A DNA stretch of 64,000 bases from Franconibacter helveticus LMG 23732 (GCF_000463115.2 NZ_AWFX01000038.1:73918-137917); one strand, 5' to 3'; positions 29,389 through 39,139 are shown, numbered from the stretch's first letter. Numbers and translations are program-made. Notes: a model not told the origin generated them from the sequence alone.

Positions 29389-30792
29389 TTACCCCTTTGA
29401 CTCATTAAATGCTTTGCTCACCGGCAGCGTTTCAAACTCCCGCTGGTTGTTGTGCGCGCCCTTCGCCAGCTCCGCCAGGATCGTTTTCAGCAGCGGCGTT
29501 TTCAGCGTGTAGTAGCGTTTGGCGACAAGGGCGCTCAGCACGTAGCAGATGCCCGGCACGATAGTGAAAAGCGCGATGATGATGCTGAGGGTGGCGCTGT
29601 TTTGTGTTTTCGCCGCAGCGTCGTAGCCGCCGCCCGCCAGCATCCAGCCAATCAGCGCGCCGCCGAACGCCAGGCCAAGCTTCAGCACGAACAGCGTACC
29701 GGCGAAGCTGATGCCCGTCAGGCGCTTGCCGTTGCGCCACTCGCCGTAGTCAACGGTATCGGACATCATCACCCACTGAATGGGCGTAACGAGCTGGTGC
29801 AGCACGCCGATGGCGAAAATGAAGGCGAACATGGTGAAGGTGGCGCTCATCGGCACAAAGAACATAGCGATGCTCAGCACCGCCAGCGCGGCGTTAGTCC
29901 ACCAGAAGACGCTGACTTTGCACTTCCAGTCGGTCAGCGGTTTGGCAAGCGCGCTGCCTATCAGGTTGCCGACGCAGTAGAGGCCGAGGAACCAGGAGAA
30001 GAGCGCCGCGTCGCCCATTATCCAGGTGACGTAATACATCATTGCGCCGCCGCGCACGCAAACGGCGAGAATATTCAGGAGGGTGAGCAGCCCCACCACG
30101 CGCCACTGGTCGTTTTGCAGGATATCGCGCAAATCTTCGCGCATGGTGGAGGTGTTGGGCGGCGCTTCCACGCGCTCTTTGGTCGTGAAGAAGCAGAACG
30201 CGAGCATCAGAAACGCGACAAAGGCCAGCACCGCAATGCCCGCCTGAAAGCCGAAGGCTTTGTCTTCGCCGCCGAGCAGGTTAACCAGCGGCATCATCAG
30301 CACAGTGGAGAGCATGCCGCCCGCCGTCGCCAGCACAAAGCGCCAGGACTGCAACGAGATGCGCTGCTGCGGGTCGCTGGTGATAACGCCGCCCAGCGCG
30401 CAGTAGGGAATATTCACGACGGTGTACATCAGCGTGAGCAGCGTGTAAGTCACGGCGGCATAAATCATTTTGCCGGTCATGCTCAGCTCAGGCGAACTGT
30501 AAGCAAAGACGCAGACTACGCCAAACGGCAGCGCGCCGAACAGCACCCACGGGCGGAACTTGCCCCAGCGGCTGCGGGTGCGGTCGGCAATCAGCCCCAT
30601 CGCCGGGTCCGATATCGCATCCAGCGCGCGGGCCAGCAAAAACATGGTGCCGACAAACCCGGCGGGAATGCCGAATATGTCGGTATAAAAAAACATCATG
30701 TAAAGCATGACGTTATCGAAGACGATATGGCTTGCGGCGTCTCCCATGCCGTAGCCAATTTTCTCTTTTACTGATAAGACTTGATCGCGCAT
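29389..30792 (-). CDS. yicJ: GPH-family sugar symporter YicJ
   Basis: 467-aa, 12-span cation:glycoside symporter (GPH/MelB family), close to E. coli YicJ: VKEKIGYGMGDAASHIVFDN at the N-terminus and FLLARALDAISDPAMGLIAD with the conserved Asp. It presumably imports the alpha-xyloside hydrolysed by YicI, which follows after 3 bp in one operon. The promoter area upstream contains AAGTGCGGAATTTCACTT, a possible operator, and the word AGTGCGGAA twice. Confidence 0.94.
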   Translation of the reverse strand: MRDQVLSVKEKIGYGMGDAASHIVFDNVMLYMMFFYTDIFGIPAGFVGTMFLLARALDAISDPAMGLIADRTRSRWGKFRPWVLFGALPFGVVCVFAYSSPELSMTGKMIYAAVTYTLLTLMYTVVNIPYCALGGVITSDPQQRISLQSWRFVLATAGGMLSTVLMMPLVNLLGGEDKAFGFQAGIAVLAFVAFLMLAFCFFTTKERVEAPPNTSTMREDLRDILQNDQWRVVGLLTLLNILAVCVRGGAMMYYVTWIMGDAALFSWFLGLYCVGNLIGSALAKPLTDWKCKVSVFWWTNAALAVLSIAMFFVPMSATFTMFAFIFAIGVLHQLVTPIQWVMMSDTVDYGEWRNGKRLTGISFAGTLFVLKLGLAFGGALIGWMLAGGGYDAAAKTQNSATLSIIIALFTIVPGICYVLSALVAKRYYTLKTPLLKTILAELAKGAHNNQREFETLPVSKAFNESKG

Positions 30793-31026
30793 TCAGGCCA
30801 TCCTCATCACGTAAGTGCGGAATTTCACTTAAGATTTCTAGTGCGGAAAAGCGATGCGGGAAATTGTGTTTTCTGGTTATTTATTTACGATTCTTCTTTT
30901 CTGTGATCGGGATAACTCATTGATGAAATTCATGATAAATTTTTTGTGACGGGTAACACGCAAAACCAGGCATGGCGCGGGGCGAGCGGCGAAGGAGCGG
31001 GACGGAAAAAAGAGCGAGGCGGGGTA

Positions 31027-31055
31027 TTGGTAAGCAGTGGAAACGCGCCTATAAT
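31027..31055 (+). promoter_or_regulatory. selC promoter
   Basis: TTGGTA, a 17-bp spacer, then a perfect TATAAT, followed by a GC-rich discriminator (GCGCCCGCC) typical of stable RNA promoters. It lies 30 bp upstream of the mature tRNA end. Confidence 0.8.
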
Positions 31056-31085
31056 GCGCCCGCCTCCATGTAGCAATCGAGGCGC

Positions 31086-31180
31086 GGAAGATCGTCGTCT
31101 CCGGTGAGGCGGCTGGACTTCAAATCCAGTTGGGGCCGCCAGCGGTCCCGGGCAGGTTCGACTCCTGTGATCTTCCGCCA
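31086..31180 (+). tRNA. selC: tRNA-Sec (UCA anticodon)
   Basis: 95-nt selenocysteine tRNA, recognisable by its long extra arm, 8-bp acceptor stem (GGAAGATC with GATCTTCC), anticodon loop ACTTCAAAT containing TCA, T-loop GGTTCGACTCC and encoded CCA end. It is needed to read the TGA in fdoG. As in E. coli it lies next to yicJI. selC is a known integration hotspot for islands. Confidence 0.98.
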
Positions 31181-31445
31181 AAGTTGCCTCTTTTGAATTC
31201 CCCCGAAGTCAACGAATCCCCTTTTAACCCCTTCTGTAACAAGCTTTCTTTATATTCTGAGATCAATATCTGTCAGTCTTTTTGGGCTTCAGGAGTATCA
31301 GGTTAATTGCTGGCAGAAATCTCTCTGGAAAGTACCGCTTCGCCGGTAAAGAAAAGGTCAAAATAAACGCTATGCGAGTCATGAGCTTCACCAGGAATGT
31401 CTGGCATACTAAGCGTATTATGGAGCAGGCATAAGAGGAGGCGGC

Positions 31446-31766
31446 ATGGCAGATAAGCATTTAACTCAATCCCCGGCAGGGGAATTTATTATGTTTGCCA
31501 GCGATGATGGCGAGGTCCATGTTGAATGCCGCTTCGAACAAGAGACGCTATGGCTCCCTCAGGCCACCCTCGCAAAACTTTATCAAATCACGCCCCAGGC
31601 CGTTACTCAGCATATCAAAGCTATCTATGAAGAAGGCGAGCTTGAACAAAATGCAACCTGTAAGTCTTACTTACAAGTTCAACAGGAAGGTAATCGTCAG
31701 GTAAGCCGCAACAGGCTGCATTATAGCCTGCCAATTATTCAGACGCTTATGAAGATCACGCATTAG
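31446..31766 (+). pseudogene. RhuM-type virulence protein remnant
   Basis: 106-aa frame whose first 85 residues fit the RhuM/COG3943 N-terminal domain (FETL-like QETLWLPQATLAKLY, VTQHIKAIYEEGELEQNAT, RQVSRNRLHYSL). Full family members are about 300 aa; here the frame ends soon after HYSLPIIQTL. An alternative frame continues for a few codons (SDAYEDHALAR) before a stop, suggesting an internal deletion plus frameshift. The position just after selC parallels rhuM in Salmonella SPI-3. The 265 bp between selC and this gene hold no other feature I can see. Confidence 0.65.
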
Positions 31767-31916
31767 CCAGATAAAATCAAAAAGCTAATGTAGAACCAGG
31801 GCTCCTGTTTTCGCCTTATCAGGCAAGGCCGCTCGCTATGGGGTTAGTCTGTTCGCTTCTCCAGACGCTGCGCTCTCCCCTAAATCCTCAGGCGCAATAA
31901 AAAGCGCTGGTTAAAG

Positions 31917-32459
31917 TCACGATTTGTGACTTTCCAAATCCTCCACCACATCCACATCCTTTACCACGCCGACATCTTCTAACGTCAGTTCCAGCACGTC
32001 GCCCTGTTCCCGCGCCCTACGCACAACGGCTTTCGCGCCCACATCTGCGCAAAGCCCGGCAAGGGCAGCAAAATAGCGTTGTTGAAACCCTACCGGGTGC
32101 CCCTGCTTTTGCTGGTAGCGCGGCACCACGACCGGGTTTTCTGGCAGCGCCTGCGCCACGCGCAGCAGCGAAGCAGGCTGGATGTAAGGAAGATCGCCCG
32201 GCAGGATTAACCACCCCGGCGCGTCGGGTGTGGCGCGCACGCCCATGGCGATGGACTCGCCCATACCGCCGGTGCCGCCTTGCGGCCTGACCAGATGCCA
32301 CGGCAGGCCTGTCGCTTTCACCGCGTCGAGCACATGCTGCAACACCGCTTTGCCGTTAAGCAGCGCGTCCAGTTTGTGGGTTGTCGCGCCGGACGCAAGA
32401 AAACGCGCTCCCTTTCCGGCAGCCAGAATAATGATGACCGGTTGGCCCCGGGCCTGCAT
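31917..32459 (-). CDS. MocA-like molybdenum cofactor cytidylyltransferase
   Basis: 180-aa nucleotidyltransferase of the MobA/MocA fold: nucleotide loop IIILAAGKGARFLASG near the N-terminus, GGMGESIAMGV, and the metal site LILPGDLPY. In the MocA family it adds CMP to the molybdenum cofactor, the form used by PaoABC. Overlaps the xdhC/paoD stop by one base and ends the pao operon, supporting a dedicated maturation role. Confidence 0.8.
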   Translation of the reverse strand: MQARGQPVIIILAAGKGARFLASGATTHKLDALLNGKAVLQHVLDAVKATGLPWHLVRPQGGTGGMGESIAMGVRATPDAPGWLILPGDLPYIQPASLLRVAQALPENPVVVPRYQQKQGHPVGFQQRYFAALAGLCADVGAKAVVRRAREQGDVLELTLEDVGVVKDVDVVEDLESHKS

Positions 32460-33418
32460 TAGAGCGCCTCTGGTTGGCTGGCGCAGCGCAGGCGAGCCGC
32501 CGCTACATCCGCCAGCACAGAGAGCGCCAGCGAATGGGCGTCGCGCGCTTTCGGGAAGATGCCTATCGGCGCTTTTATCCGCACAATCTCCTGCTCGCTC
32601 CAGCCAAGCTCGCTCAGCCGCCGCACGCGTTCGCCATGGGTCCGCTTGCTTCCCAGCGCGCCGATATAAAATGGGTTGGCGGCAAGCGCGGCTTGCAGCA
32701 CCGGCAGCTCGCGGTTGAGATCGTGATAAAGCAAAATAACCGCCGTGTCGGCGTCCATCAGCGCGAAAGTGGTGCGCGGGTCGAATCCGTCGCTGGTCTG
32801 CACATCGTAACCCGCTGCCCGGGCGACGTTGGCCGTCACTTCCGCTTCCACCGAGCGGCCATAAACAATAACCCGCGCACAGGGGCGGTAGCTCACGTCA
32901 AAATAGTCGTCGCGCCAGCCTGTTTTTGTTACCGGAGGCGCGCTTTCCAGCGTTTGCGCCTGCGGCGTATAGCGAAGCCCTGCCGGCTGGCGCTGTTCCA
33001 TGGCGTTGAGCACCGCCAGCAGCGGGCTTGCGTCGCGCAGCTTATGCACGCTCAGGGTGATGCCGCCGCCGCAGGGCAGCACAATGTCAAAATAAGGCGA
33101 GCCTTCGCCATATTTCACCATGCGGTCTTCCCCAGAGGTGATGACGTCCAGAGCCTCAAAAGCGGCCGCCGCTTCCACGCAACCGCCAGAGACAAAACCG
33201 CAATAGAACCCGTCTTCGCGTACGGCCATCTGCGCGCCCAGCGGACGGGAAGAGCCGCCGCGGATCGCCACCAGCGTCACCAGCGCCGCCGCCATGCCCG
33301 CCTTCAGCGCCCCGGCGGCGAAGCGCAATATTTCGGCGCTGTCGTCGGTCAAAAATGCCGGCTCCGGCTTGCGCAGCGCCTGGCCGGGTTGATCGATAAG
33401 GGGAAATTGTTGTAGCAC
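32459..33418 (-). CDS. paoD: XdhC/PaoD molybdenum cofactor insertion chaperone
   Basis: 319-aa XdhC-family protein that binds the cytosine-dinucleotide molybdenum cofactor and inserts it into the aldehyde oxidoreductase. Seen: GGSSRPLGAQMAV and CGFVSGGCVEAAA in the XdhC N-terminal domain and a Rossmann-type C-terminal domain (RVIVYGRSVEAEVTANVA; FYIGALGSKRTH). It follows paoC by 63 bp, as in E. coli paoABCD. Confidence 0.88.
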   Translation of the reverse strand: MLQQFPLIDQPGQALRKPEPAFLTDDSAEILRFAAGALKAGMAAALVTLVAIRGGSSRPLGAQMAVREDGFYCGFVSGGCVEAAAAFEALDVITSGEDRMVKYGEGSPYFDIVLPCGGGITLSVHKLRDASPLLAVLNAMEQRQPAGLRYTPQAQTLESAPPVTKTGWRDDYFDVSYRPCARVIVYGRSVEAEVTANVARAAGYDVQTSDGFDPRTTFALMDADTAVILLYHDLNRELPVLQAALAANPFYIGALGSKRTHGERVRRLSELGWSEQEIVRIKAPIGIFPKARDAHSLALSVLADVAAARLRCASQPEAL

Positions 33419-33481
33419 CTTGTCTCCATCCTCTGCCTGAAAGCGCGGCTGGCAGCACAGAGCCGCCAGCCGCTGCGGTCC

Positions 33482-35680
33482 TTAAACGAGCGCCGGTAGC
33501 CCTTGCAACAGCTTATCGACGGTGATGGGGTAATCCCGCACCCGCACGCCTGTGGCGTTGTAAATGGCGTTGGCGATGGCGGCGCTGACGCCGCAAAGCC
33601 CCAGCTCGCCTACCCCTTTGGCTTTCACAGGAGAAGAGATCGGGTCAGTATCTTCAAGGAACACCACGTCCTGTTCAGGAATATCGGCATGCACCGGCAC
33701 TTCGTAACCCGCCATGTCGTGGTTAACGAAGAAGCCGAGCCGCGTATCCACCGCCAGCTCTTCCATCAGCGCGCCGCCAAGCCCCATGGTCATCGCGCCA
33801 ATCACCTGGCTGCGGGCCGTTTTGGGGTTAAGGATGCGCCCGGCGGCGCACACCGCGAGCATGCGGCGCACGCGAACCTCGCCAGTCGCCATATCAACCG
33901 CCACTTCCACGAAATGTCCGGCGAAGGTGGACTGCTGGAATTGCTTGTCGAGGTCGCCATATTCCATGGTGTCTTCTGCGGTGAGGGTGCCGCCCGCCGC
34001 CGCTTCCGCCAGCGGAACGCTGCGGTCGCCTGAACGGATTTGCCCGTCGGTAAATTCCACCGTATTCGCCTCCATGCCCAGCCGGTTCGCTACCGCTTCG
34101 CGCAGCTTAACGCAGGCAGCATAAACGCCCGCCGTAGAGCTGTTGGCGCCCCACTGACCGCCGGAGCCGGAAGAGACCGGATAGTCGGAGTCGCCAAGGC
34201 GCACCACCACTTTCTCCAGCGGCACGCCCATCATCTCGGCGGCGGTCTGGGCGATGATGGTGTAGCTGCCGGTGCCGATATCGGTCATGTCAGTCTCCAC
34301 GGTCACCACGCCTTTAGCATCAAGATGCACGCGCGCGCCGGAAGGGGTCAGCAGGTTGTTGCGAAAGCCAGCCGCCATGCCAAGCCCCACCAGCCAGCGG
34401 CCGTCGCGTACCCGGGCGGGTTGCGGGTTGCGCTGGCTCCAGCCGAAACGCTCCGCACCCGTGCGCAGGCATTCCACCAGCTGGCGGCGCGAGAAGAAAC
34501 GCTCCGGTTTGGCCGGGTCCACCTGCGTGTCGTTAAGGATGCGGAACTCCACCGGATCCATTCCCAGCTTTTCAGCCATCTCGTCGATGGCTATCTCCAG
34601 CACCATCATCCCCGGCGCTTCGCCAGGGGCGCGCATGGAATTGCCTTCCGGCAGCCCCAGCTCCGCCAGACGCAGCCCGGTATGGCGGTTCGCCCCGGCA
34701 TACAGTAGCTCAGTCTGGTTGGTGGCGGTTTCCGTTGGGCCGCCCGGCAGGTTGCCGGACCAGCTTTCATGCGCGATGGCGGTGATGCGCCCGTCCTGCT
34801 TCGCGCCGAGACGCACGCGCTGTATGGTCGCCGGGCGGTGGGTCGTATTGTTTGGAATAAACGGTCTTGGCAGCATCACTTTCACGGGCCGTTTCACCGC
34901 CCGCGCGGCCAGCGCGGCCAGCAGCGCGTCGCTGCGCAAAAACAGCTTGCTGCCGAAGCCGCCGCCGATAAAAGGCGAGCGCACGCGAATGTTCTCTTTG
35001 GGGATCTGAAGCGTTTTAGCCAGATCGCCCCGCCACCAGTTGATCATCTGGCTGGACGTCCAGAGGGTGAGCTTGTCGCCCTCCCATGCGGCCATCGAAG
35101 CGTGCGGCTCCATCGCCATATGGCTCTGGTCCGGCGTGGTGTAAGTCGCGTCGAGCTTCACCTCCGCCTCGTTGAAGGCGCGCTCAAAATCGCCCACGAT
35201 TTTGTCCGGCGTATCTTCCGGCGGCTCCGTCACCGACGGTTTTTCCTGCGCGAGATCGTACGCGCCGGGCTCGCGGCGGTAGCGCACGTCAATCAGCGCC
35301 GAAGCCGCGCGCGCCTGCTCAAACGTCTGCGCCACCACCACGGCGATAGCCTGGTGATAGTGTTCGATTTCCGGGCCGCCCAGCAGCGTAGCGGCGTTCA
35401 TCTCCCCTTTGCCGAGCGGGCCGGCGTTATCGGCGGTAATCACGGCCAGCACGCCAGGGGCGTTTTTCGCCGCGCTAATGTCCATTGAGACGATGCGGCC
35501 TTTGGCGATGGCCGATCCCACTACGTGCCCGTAGGCGACGTCGGACGCCTCTTTATGCCACTCATAAGCGTAGGTCGCCGTGCCGGTGGTTTTCAGCGGG
35601 CCGTCGATACGGTCGTGCGGGCGTCCCACGACGTTCATCTGGTCGATGGGGTTCTCTTGTGCCGGTTTATCAAATTTCAT
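33482..35680 (-). CDS. paoC: Aldehyde oxidoreductase, molybdenum-binding subunit
   Basis: 732-aa catalytic subunit of a periplasmic xanthine-oxidase-family enzyme that oxidises aldehydes, including aromatic ones, to acids. It is collinear with E. coli PaoC: MKFDKPAQENPIDQ at the start, GGGFGSKLFLRSDALLAALA, MRAPGEAPG, and the catalytic Glu in KGVGELGLCG near the C-terminus. It has no signal of its own; it is carried out with PaoA by the Tat system. Four bases separate it from paoB. Confidence 0.95.
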   Translation of the reverse strand: MKFDKPAQENPIDQMNVVGRPHDRIDGPLKTTGTATYAYEWHKEASDVAYGHVVGSAIAKGRIVSMDISAAKNAPGVLAVITADNAGPLGKGEMNAATLLGGPEIEHYHQAIAVVVAQTFEQARAASALIDVRYRREPGAYDLAQEKPSVTEPPEDTPDKIVGDFERAFNEAEVKLDATYTTPDQSHMAMEPHASMAAWEGDKLTLWTSSQMINWWRGDLAKTLQIPKENIRVRSPFIGGGFGSKLFLRSDALLAALAARAVKRPVKVMLPRPFIPNNTTHRPATIQRVRLGAKQDGRITAIAHESWSGNLPGGPTETATNQTELLYAGANRHTGLRLAELGLPEGNSMRAPGEAPGMMVLEIAIDEMAEKLGMDPVEFRILNDTQVDPAKPERFFSRRQLVECLRTGAERFGWSQRNPQPARVRDGRWLVGLGMAAGFRNNLLTPSGARVHLDAKGVVTVETDMTDIGTGSYTIIAQTAAEMMGVPLEKVVVRLGDSDYPVSSGSGGQWGANSSTAGVYAACVKLREAVANRLGMEANTVEFTDGQIRSGDRSVPLAEAAAGGTLTAEDTMEYGDLDKQFQQSTFAGHFVEVAVDMATGEVRVRRMLAVCAAGRILNPKTARSQVIGAMTMGLGGALMEELAVDTRLGFFVNHDMAGYEVPVHADIPEQDVVFLEDTDPISSPVKAKGVGELGLCGVSAAIANAIYNATGVRVRDYPITVDKLLQGLPALV

Positions 35681-35684
35681 TCGT

Positions 35685-36635
35685 TCAGGACCTCGCTTCC
35701 GTCAGCACCGAGGCGAGCGTGCGCTTCGCCAGTGTCAGCTTGAACTCGTTTTCAGGCGTGGGTTGCGCATCGGCAAACAGCTGCTCACAGACCGCCTGCG
35801 CCCCCTCGGCGAGCCGGGCGTCCGCCTCTTCCATGCGCCAGGGTTTATGGGCAACCCCGCCCAGCGCCACGCGGCCTGTGCCGTCGGGCTGCACCACGGC
35901 GGCAACCGAGACCAGGGCGAAAGCATAAGAGGAGCGATCGCGCACTTTGCGATAAATATGGCTGCCGCCGAGCGGCGGCGGCAGCGTTACCGCAGTGATG
36001 AACTCACCGGGCGCCAGCACCGTTTCCAGATGCGGCGTATCGCCCGGCGCGCGGTAGAAATCGGCAACCGGAATGCGGCGCTCGCTGCCGTCCGGGTTTA
36101 CGGTTTCCACAACCGCGTCCAGAAGACGCATGGCGACGGCCATGTCGCTGGGATGGGTGGCGATGCAGGCTTCGCTCGCGCCTATCACCGCAAGCTGGCG
36201 GCTATAGCCTTCCAGCGCGGCGCAGCCGCTGCCGGGGAGGCGCTTGTTGCAAGGCTGGTTGGTGTCATAGAAATAAGGGCAACGGGTGCGTTGCAGCAGG
36301 TTGCCTGCGGTAGTGGCGCGGTTGCGAAGCTGGCCGGAAGCGCCCGCCAGCAGGGCGCGGGAGAGCACGGCGTAGTCGCGGCGCACCCGTTCATCCGCCG
36401 CCAGATCGGTGTTGCGAACCAGCGCGCCAATGCGCAAACCGCCTTCCGCGGTCGGCTCTGTTTTATCCAGCGCCAGGCCGTTTACGTCTATCAGGTGAAC
36501 GGGGGTTTCTATCTCAAGCTTCATCAGATCGAGCAGGTTCGTGCCGCCGGCGATAAACTTCGCGCCCGGATGTTGTTTAGCGCTGGCCGCCGCTTCGGCT
36601 GGGGTCGTCGCGCGTTCGTAAGTAAAAGCCTTCAT
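35685..36635 (-). CDS. paoB: Aldehyde oxidoreductase, FAD-binding subunit
   Basis: 316-aa FAD subunit with the vanillyl-oxidase-type FAD loop ([15 protein letters not shown]). It carries the PaoB-specific Cys-rich insert ([22 protein letters not shown] spread over about 22 residues from residue 118) that holds a [4Fe-4S] cluster. Electrons pass from PaoA to FAD here. Its start overlaps the paoA stop. Confidence 0.94.
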   Translation of the reverse strand: MKAFTYERATTPAEAAASAKQHPGAKFIAGGTNLLDLMKLEIETPVHLIDVNGLALDKTEPTAEGGLRIGALVRNTDLAADERVRRDYAVLSRALLAGASGQLRNRATTAGNLLQRTRCPYFYDTNQPCNKRLPGSGCAALEGYSRQLAVIGASEACIATHPSDMAVAMRLLDAVVETVNPDGSERRIPVADFYRAPGDTPHLETVLAPGEFITAVTLPPPLGGSHIYRKVRDRSSYAFALVSVAAVVQPDGTGRVALGGVAHKPWRMEEADARLAEGAQAVCEQLFADAQPTPENEFKLTLAKRTLASVLTEARS

Positions 36636-37339
36636 GGTTTCTCACCCCCGGCGACATCTTCGATAGCAGCAAGAATGTTGGCATAGGCGCCGCAGCGGCA
36701 GATGTTGCCGCTCATGCGTTCGCGAATTTCGTCTGCCGTCATCTGCGGCGGCGAAACCAGGTCCAGCGTGACGTGGCTTGGAATGCCCGCTTCAATCTCT
36801 TCCAGCACCGCTACGGAAGAGCAAATTTGCCCCGGCGTGCAGTAGCCGCACTGGTAGCCGTCATGTTTGACGAACGCCGCCTGCATCGGGTGCAGGTCGT
36901 CCGGCGTGCCGAGACCTTCGATGGTGGTCACTTGCGCATCCTGATGCATAACGGCAAGGGTCAGGCAGGAATTGAGACGCCGCCCGTCGACAATAACCGT
37001 GCAGGCGCCGCACTGGCCGTGGTCACACCCCTTTTTGGTGCCGGTGAGGTGCAGGTTTTCGCGCAACGCGTCCAGCAGCGTAGTGCGCGTATCTACTTCC
37101 AGCTGGCGCACTTCGCCGTTCACTGTCAGGCGCAGCGGCAGGGTTTGCGGGGCGGGCGTCGCAGGCGGATTGCCCGTGAAAGCGGCGGTTGCGTTAGAAG
37201 AGACGGCTGCTGTCGCCGCCGAAGCCGCGCCCGCTTTGATAAGCTCGCGCCGCGTCAGGCTGAAGTCATGCTCTGCGCGGCCAGTGTCGTCCGCTGCCGG
37301 CGGACGCCCTTTATTTGCTTCATCGCCTTGGTTGCTCAT
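36632..37339 (-). CDS. paoA: Aldehyde oxidoreductase, 2Fe-2S subunit with Tat signal
   Basis: 235-aa subunit with two [2Fe-2S] clusters: plant-ferredoxin type ([16 protein letters not shown]) and the C-terminal helical type ([18 protein letters not shown]). A twin-arginine signal near residues 27-50 ([14 protein letters not shown]) exports the assembled complex. The tail before the signal is long (about 28 residues). First gene of a five-gene operon, paoABC-paoD-mocA-like. Confidence 0.94.
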   Translation of the reverse strand: MSNQGDEANKGRPPAADDTGRAEHDFSLTRRELIKAGAASAATAAVSSNATAAFTGNPPATPAPQTLPLRLTVNGEVRQLEVDTRTTLLDALRENLHLTGTKKGCDHGQCGACTVIVDGRRLNSCLTLAVMHQDAQVTTIEGLGTPDDLHPMQAAFVKHDGYQCGYCTPGQICSSVAVLEEIEAGIPSHVTLDLVSPPQMTADEIRERMSGNICRCGAYANILAAIEDVAGGEKP

Positions 37340-37527
37340 GCCAGGCCTCCAGTATCTTTAAAGTGAAAGGGGGAAAAGAAACGCTTGCCGCTGCTGCTTC
37401 GCGCGGTTTTTTTATAACGAACAGTTAATAATAGTCGGCGCTGGCGGCGGGGCGGCGCGGGCGAGCTAATTAGTGTTATGAGGAAAATTTATAAACAGGC
37501 TAAGGCGACGAAATGGCTGGTGAAAAA

Positions 37528-37547
37528 AAAGGGGCGCCTGCCCCTTT
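37528..37547 (-). terminator. Rho-independent terminator after the CMD lipoprotein gene
   Basis: AAAGGGGC-GCCT-GCCCCTTT stem followed on the minus strand by eight T. It lies 29 bp past the stop of the gene at 37576 and so ends the cupin-CMD operon before the pao promoter. Confidence 0.85.
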
Positions 37548-37575
37548 GTAAAAAGATGAAGCGATCAACCCCGCG

Positions 37576-38361
37576 CTATTTCGCCCGGCTGTTGAATACC
37601 TCTTTAAAAACCGGCAGCGCGGAAAACACGTTCGGCCAGCCCGCCACGAAAGCAAGCTGCGTAAGCGCTTCAGAAGCCGCTTCCTGCGTCAGGCCGTTGT
37701 CCATTGCCCTGTTGAGATGATAAGGCACCTGCGCCACCTGCCCCGCCGTGACCAGCGCGCTGACGGTAATCAGGCTGCGGTCGCGCGGCGCAAGCCCCGG
37801 GCGCAGCCAGAGATCGCGGAACAGCGCGTCGGTGGTGTAATGCACCACGCCCGGCGACACGTTGCCGAAGTTTTCCGCCACTATTTTCTCACGCTTGCTT
37901 TCGCTCTCTGTGTCCAGTGGCAACGGCGCCACGTCCATGCCTGGCAGCGCTGCCGTGTCGACATTGCGCGCTTCAAAAACCTGCTGAGCGATAACCGCAG
38001 CGGCCGTGGCGTTCGGCCAGCCAGCATAAAAAGCGAGATGCGTAATGGTTTCTGATAGCTCGACAGGCGTTACGCCGCTTTCCAGCGCCAGGGTAAAGTA
38101 CTGCGGCAGTTCCGCCACGCCGTTGCGGCTAATCAGCGCCGCGACCGTCACCAGGCTGCGGTCGCGCTTTGAGAGCCCAGGGCGGTTCCAGAGATCGTTT
38201 TCAATAAACCGCTCCGCATAGCCTGCCATTGCTGGCGCGGCGTTCTGCACGGCGGTTTTCACATTTTGCGTTTCTGGCTTGGTCATTTTATCTGCTCCTG
38301 TATGCATACAGCCCGTCAGCAGGAAAGGCGTGAGCATGGCCGCGACAATCTGTCTCTTCAT
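37576..38361 (-). CDS. Lipoprotein with two carboxymuconolactone-decarboxylase domains
   Basis: 261 aa. A lipobox (MLTPFLLTGC, lipidated Cys18) directs it to the envelope. Two CMD repeats follow, each with the pattern NRPGLSKRDRSLVTVAALIS / LRPGLAPRDRSLITVSALVT and an AGWPN segment. The AhpD-type CXXC is absent, so it is not an obvious peroxidase. It lies 9 bp after a secreted cupin gene in the same direction. Exported cupin-CMD pairs are known in Enterobacteriaceae; I cannot name the substrate. Confidence 0.82.
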   Translation of the reverse strand: MKRQIVAAMLTPFLLTGCMHTGADKMTKPETQNVKTAVQNAAPAMAGYAERFIENDLWNRPGLSKRDRSLVTVAALISRNGVAELPQYFTLALESGVTPVELSETITHLAFYAGWPNATAAAVIAQQVFEARNVDTAALPGMDVAPLPLDTESESKREKIVAENFGNVSPGVVHYTTDALFRDLWLRPGLAPRDRSLITVSALVTAGQVAQVPYHLNRAMDNGLTQEAASEALTQLAFVAGWPNVFSALPVFKEVFNSRAK

Positions 38362-38370
38362 GAGCCGTCC

Positions 38371-38853
38371 TTAACGTAAGTAAACGTCGTCGGAGACTTT
38401 CCCGAGCCATTGCACGCTTTTGCCTTCCGGGGTGGTCTCCTGAATGGCAAGATGCACCATTCCCGTTTTATCCGTTGCGCCATGCCAGTGCTTAACACCC
38501 GGCGGGCAGTTCACCACGTCGCCTGCGCGAATCGTTTTCTTCTCGCCGCCCCACTCCTGCACCCAGCCGCTGCCTGACGTCACCACCAGCGTTTGCCCCA
38601 ACGGATGCGTATGCCAGGCGCTGCGCGCGCCAGGCTCGAAGGTAACGTACGAGCCGGTTGCGCGCTGCGGCGCTTGCGGCTTGAGGAACAGCGGGTCCAC
38701 CCAGACGCGGCCGGTAAAGTTCGCATCCGGCCCGGGTATGGCGGCCCGGCTGCCGCTTTCAGAAAACGTCATCTGCGCCGCCAGGGGTTCAGCGGCAAGC
38801 GCCGGTACGGCAATCAGCAGCAAAGCCGTTGCAGAGGCATAGCGAATCATCAT
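38371..38853 (-). CDS. Secreted cupin-domain protein
   Basis: 160 aa with a Sec signal (IRYASATALLLIAVPALAA) and one cupin barrel. Metal-type His residues appear in ARSAWHTHPLGQTLVV and PPGVKHWHGAT; family members of this kind bind a divalent metal. With the CMD lipoprotein downstream, it forms a two-gene envelope operon ended by a clear terminator. It may act on an aromatic or quinone-like compound, but that is speculation. Confidence 0.83.
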   Translation of the reverse strand: MMIRYASATALLLIAVPALAAEPLAAQMTFSESGSRAAIPGPDANFTGRVWVDPLFLKPQAPQRATGSYVTFEPGARSAWHTHPLGQTLVVTSGSGWVQEWGGEKKTIRAGDVVNCPPGVKHWHGATDKTGMVHLAIQETTPEGKSVQWLGKVSDDVYLR

Positions 38854-39139
38854 TTATCTCCAGAGTAAGCAAAGAAATGCGTCCCGAAAAAAGGGAGCGC
38901 GAGGTTAAAGCGGCTCGCCACAGAGAAAAGAGAGTTTGCTGCGCAGCAGGCCCGCCCTGGCAAAATGCGGGAATGCGGCGCGCTTATTGTTGAATGTCTT
39001 AGTTATGCTTTTGTTTTTAGCAAAGAAAGCGGCAGGAAATAATGGCGAAAACAGGAATGGCGTAATGAGGAAAATTCATAAATAGAGGCGGCGTGCGTTA
39101 AAAGCGCGCCAGAACGACCGGTGGCGTCTGGCGCAGCCA

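Noticed and set aside
29452..30774. 440-codon plus-strand frame opposite yicJ
   Set aside because: His/Arg/Gln-rich composition typical of the complement of a membrane-protein gene; yicJ is the real gene.
31181..31916. Attachment-site repeat of the selC 3' end
   Set aside because: I looked for a second copy of the tRNA 3' end downstream and found none in this stretch.
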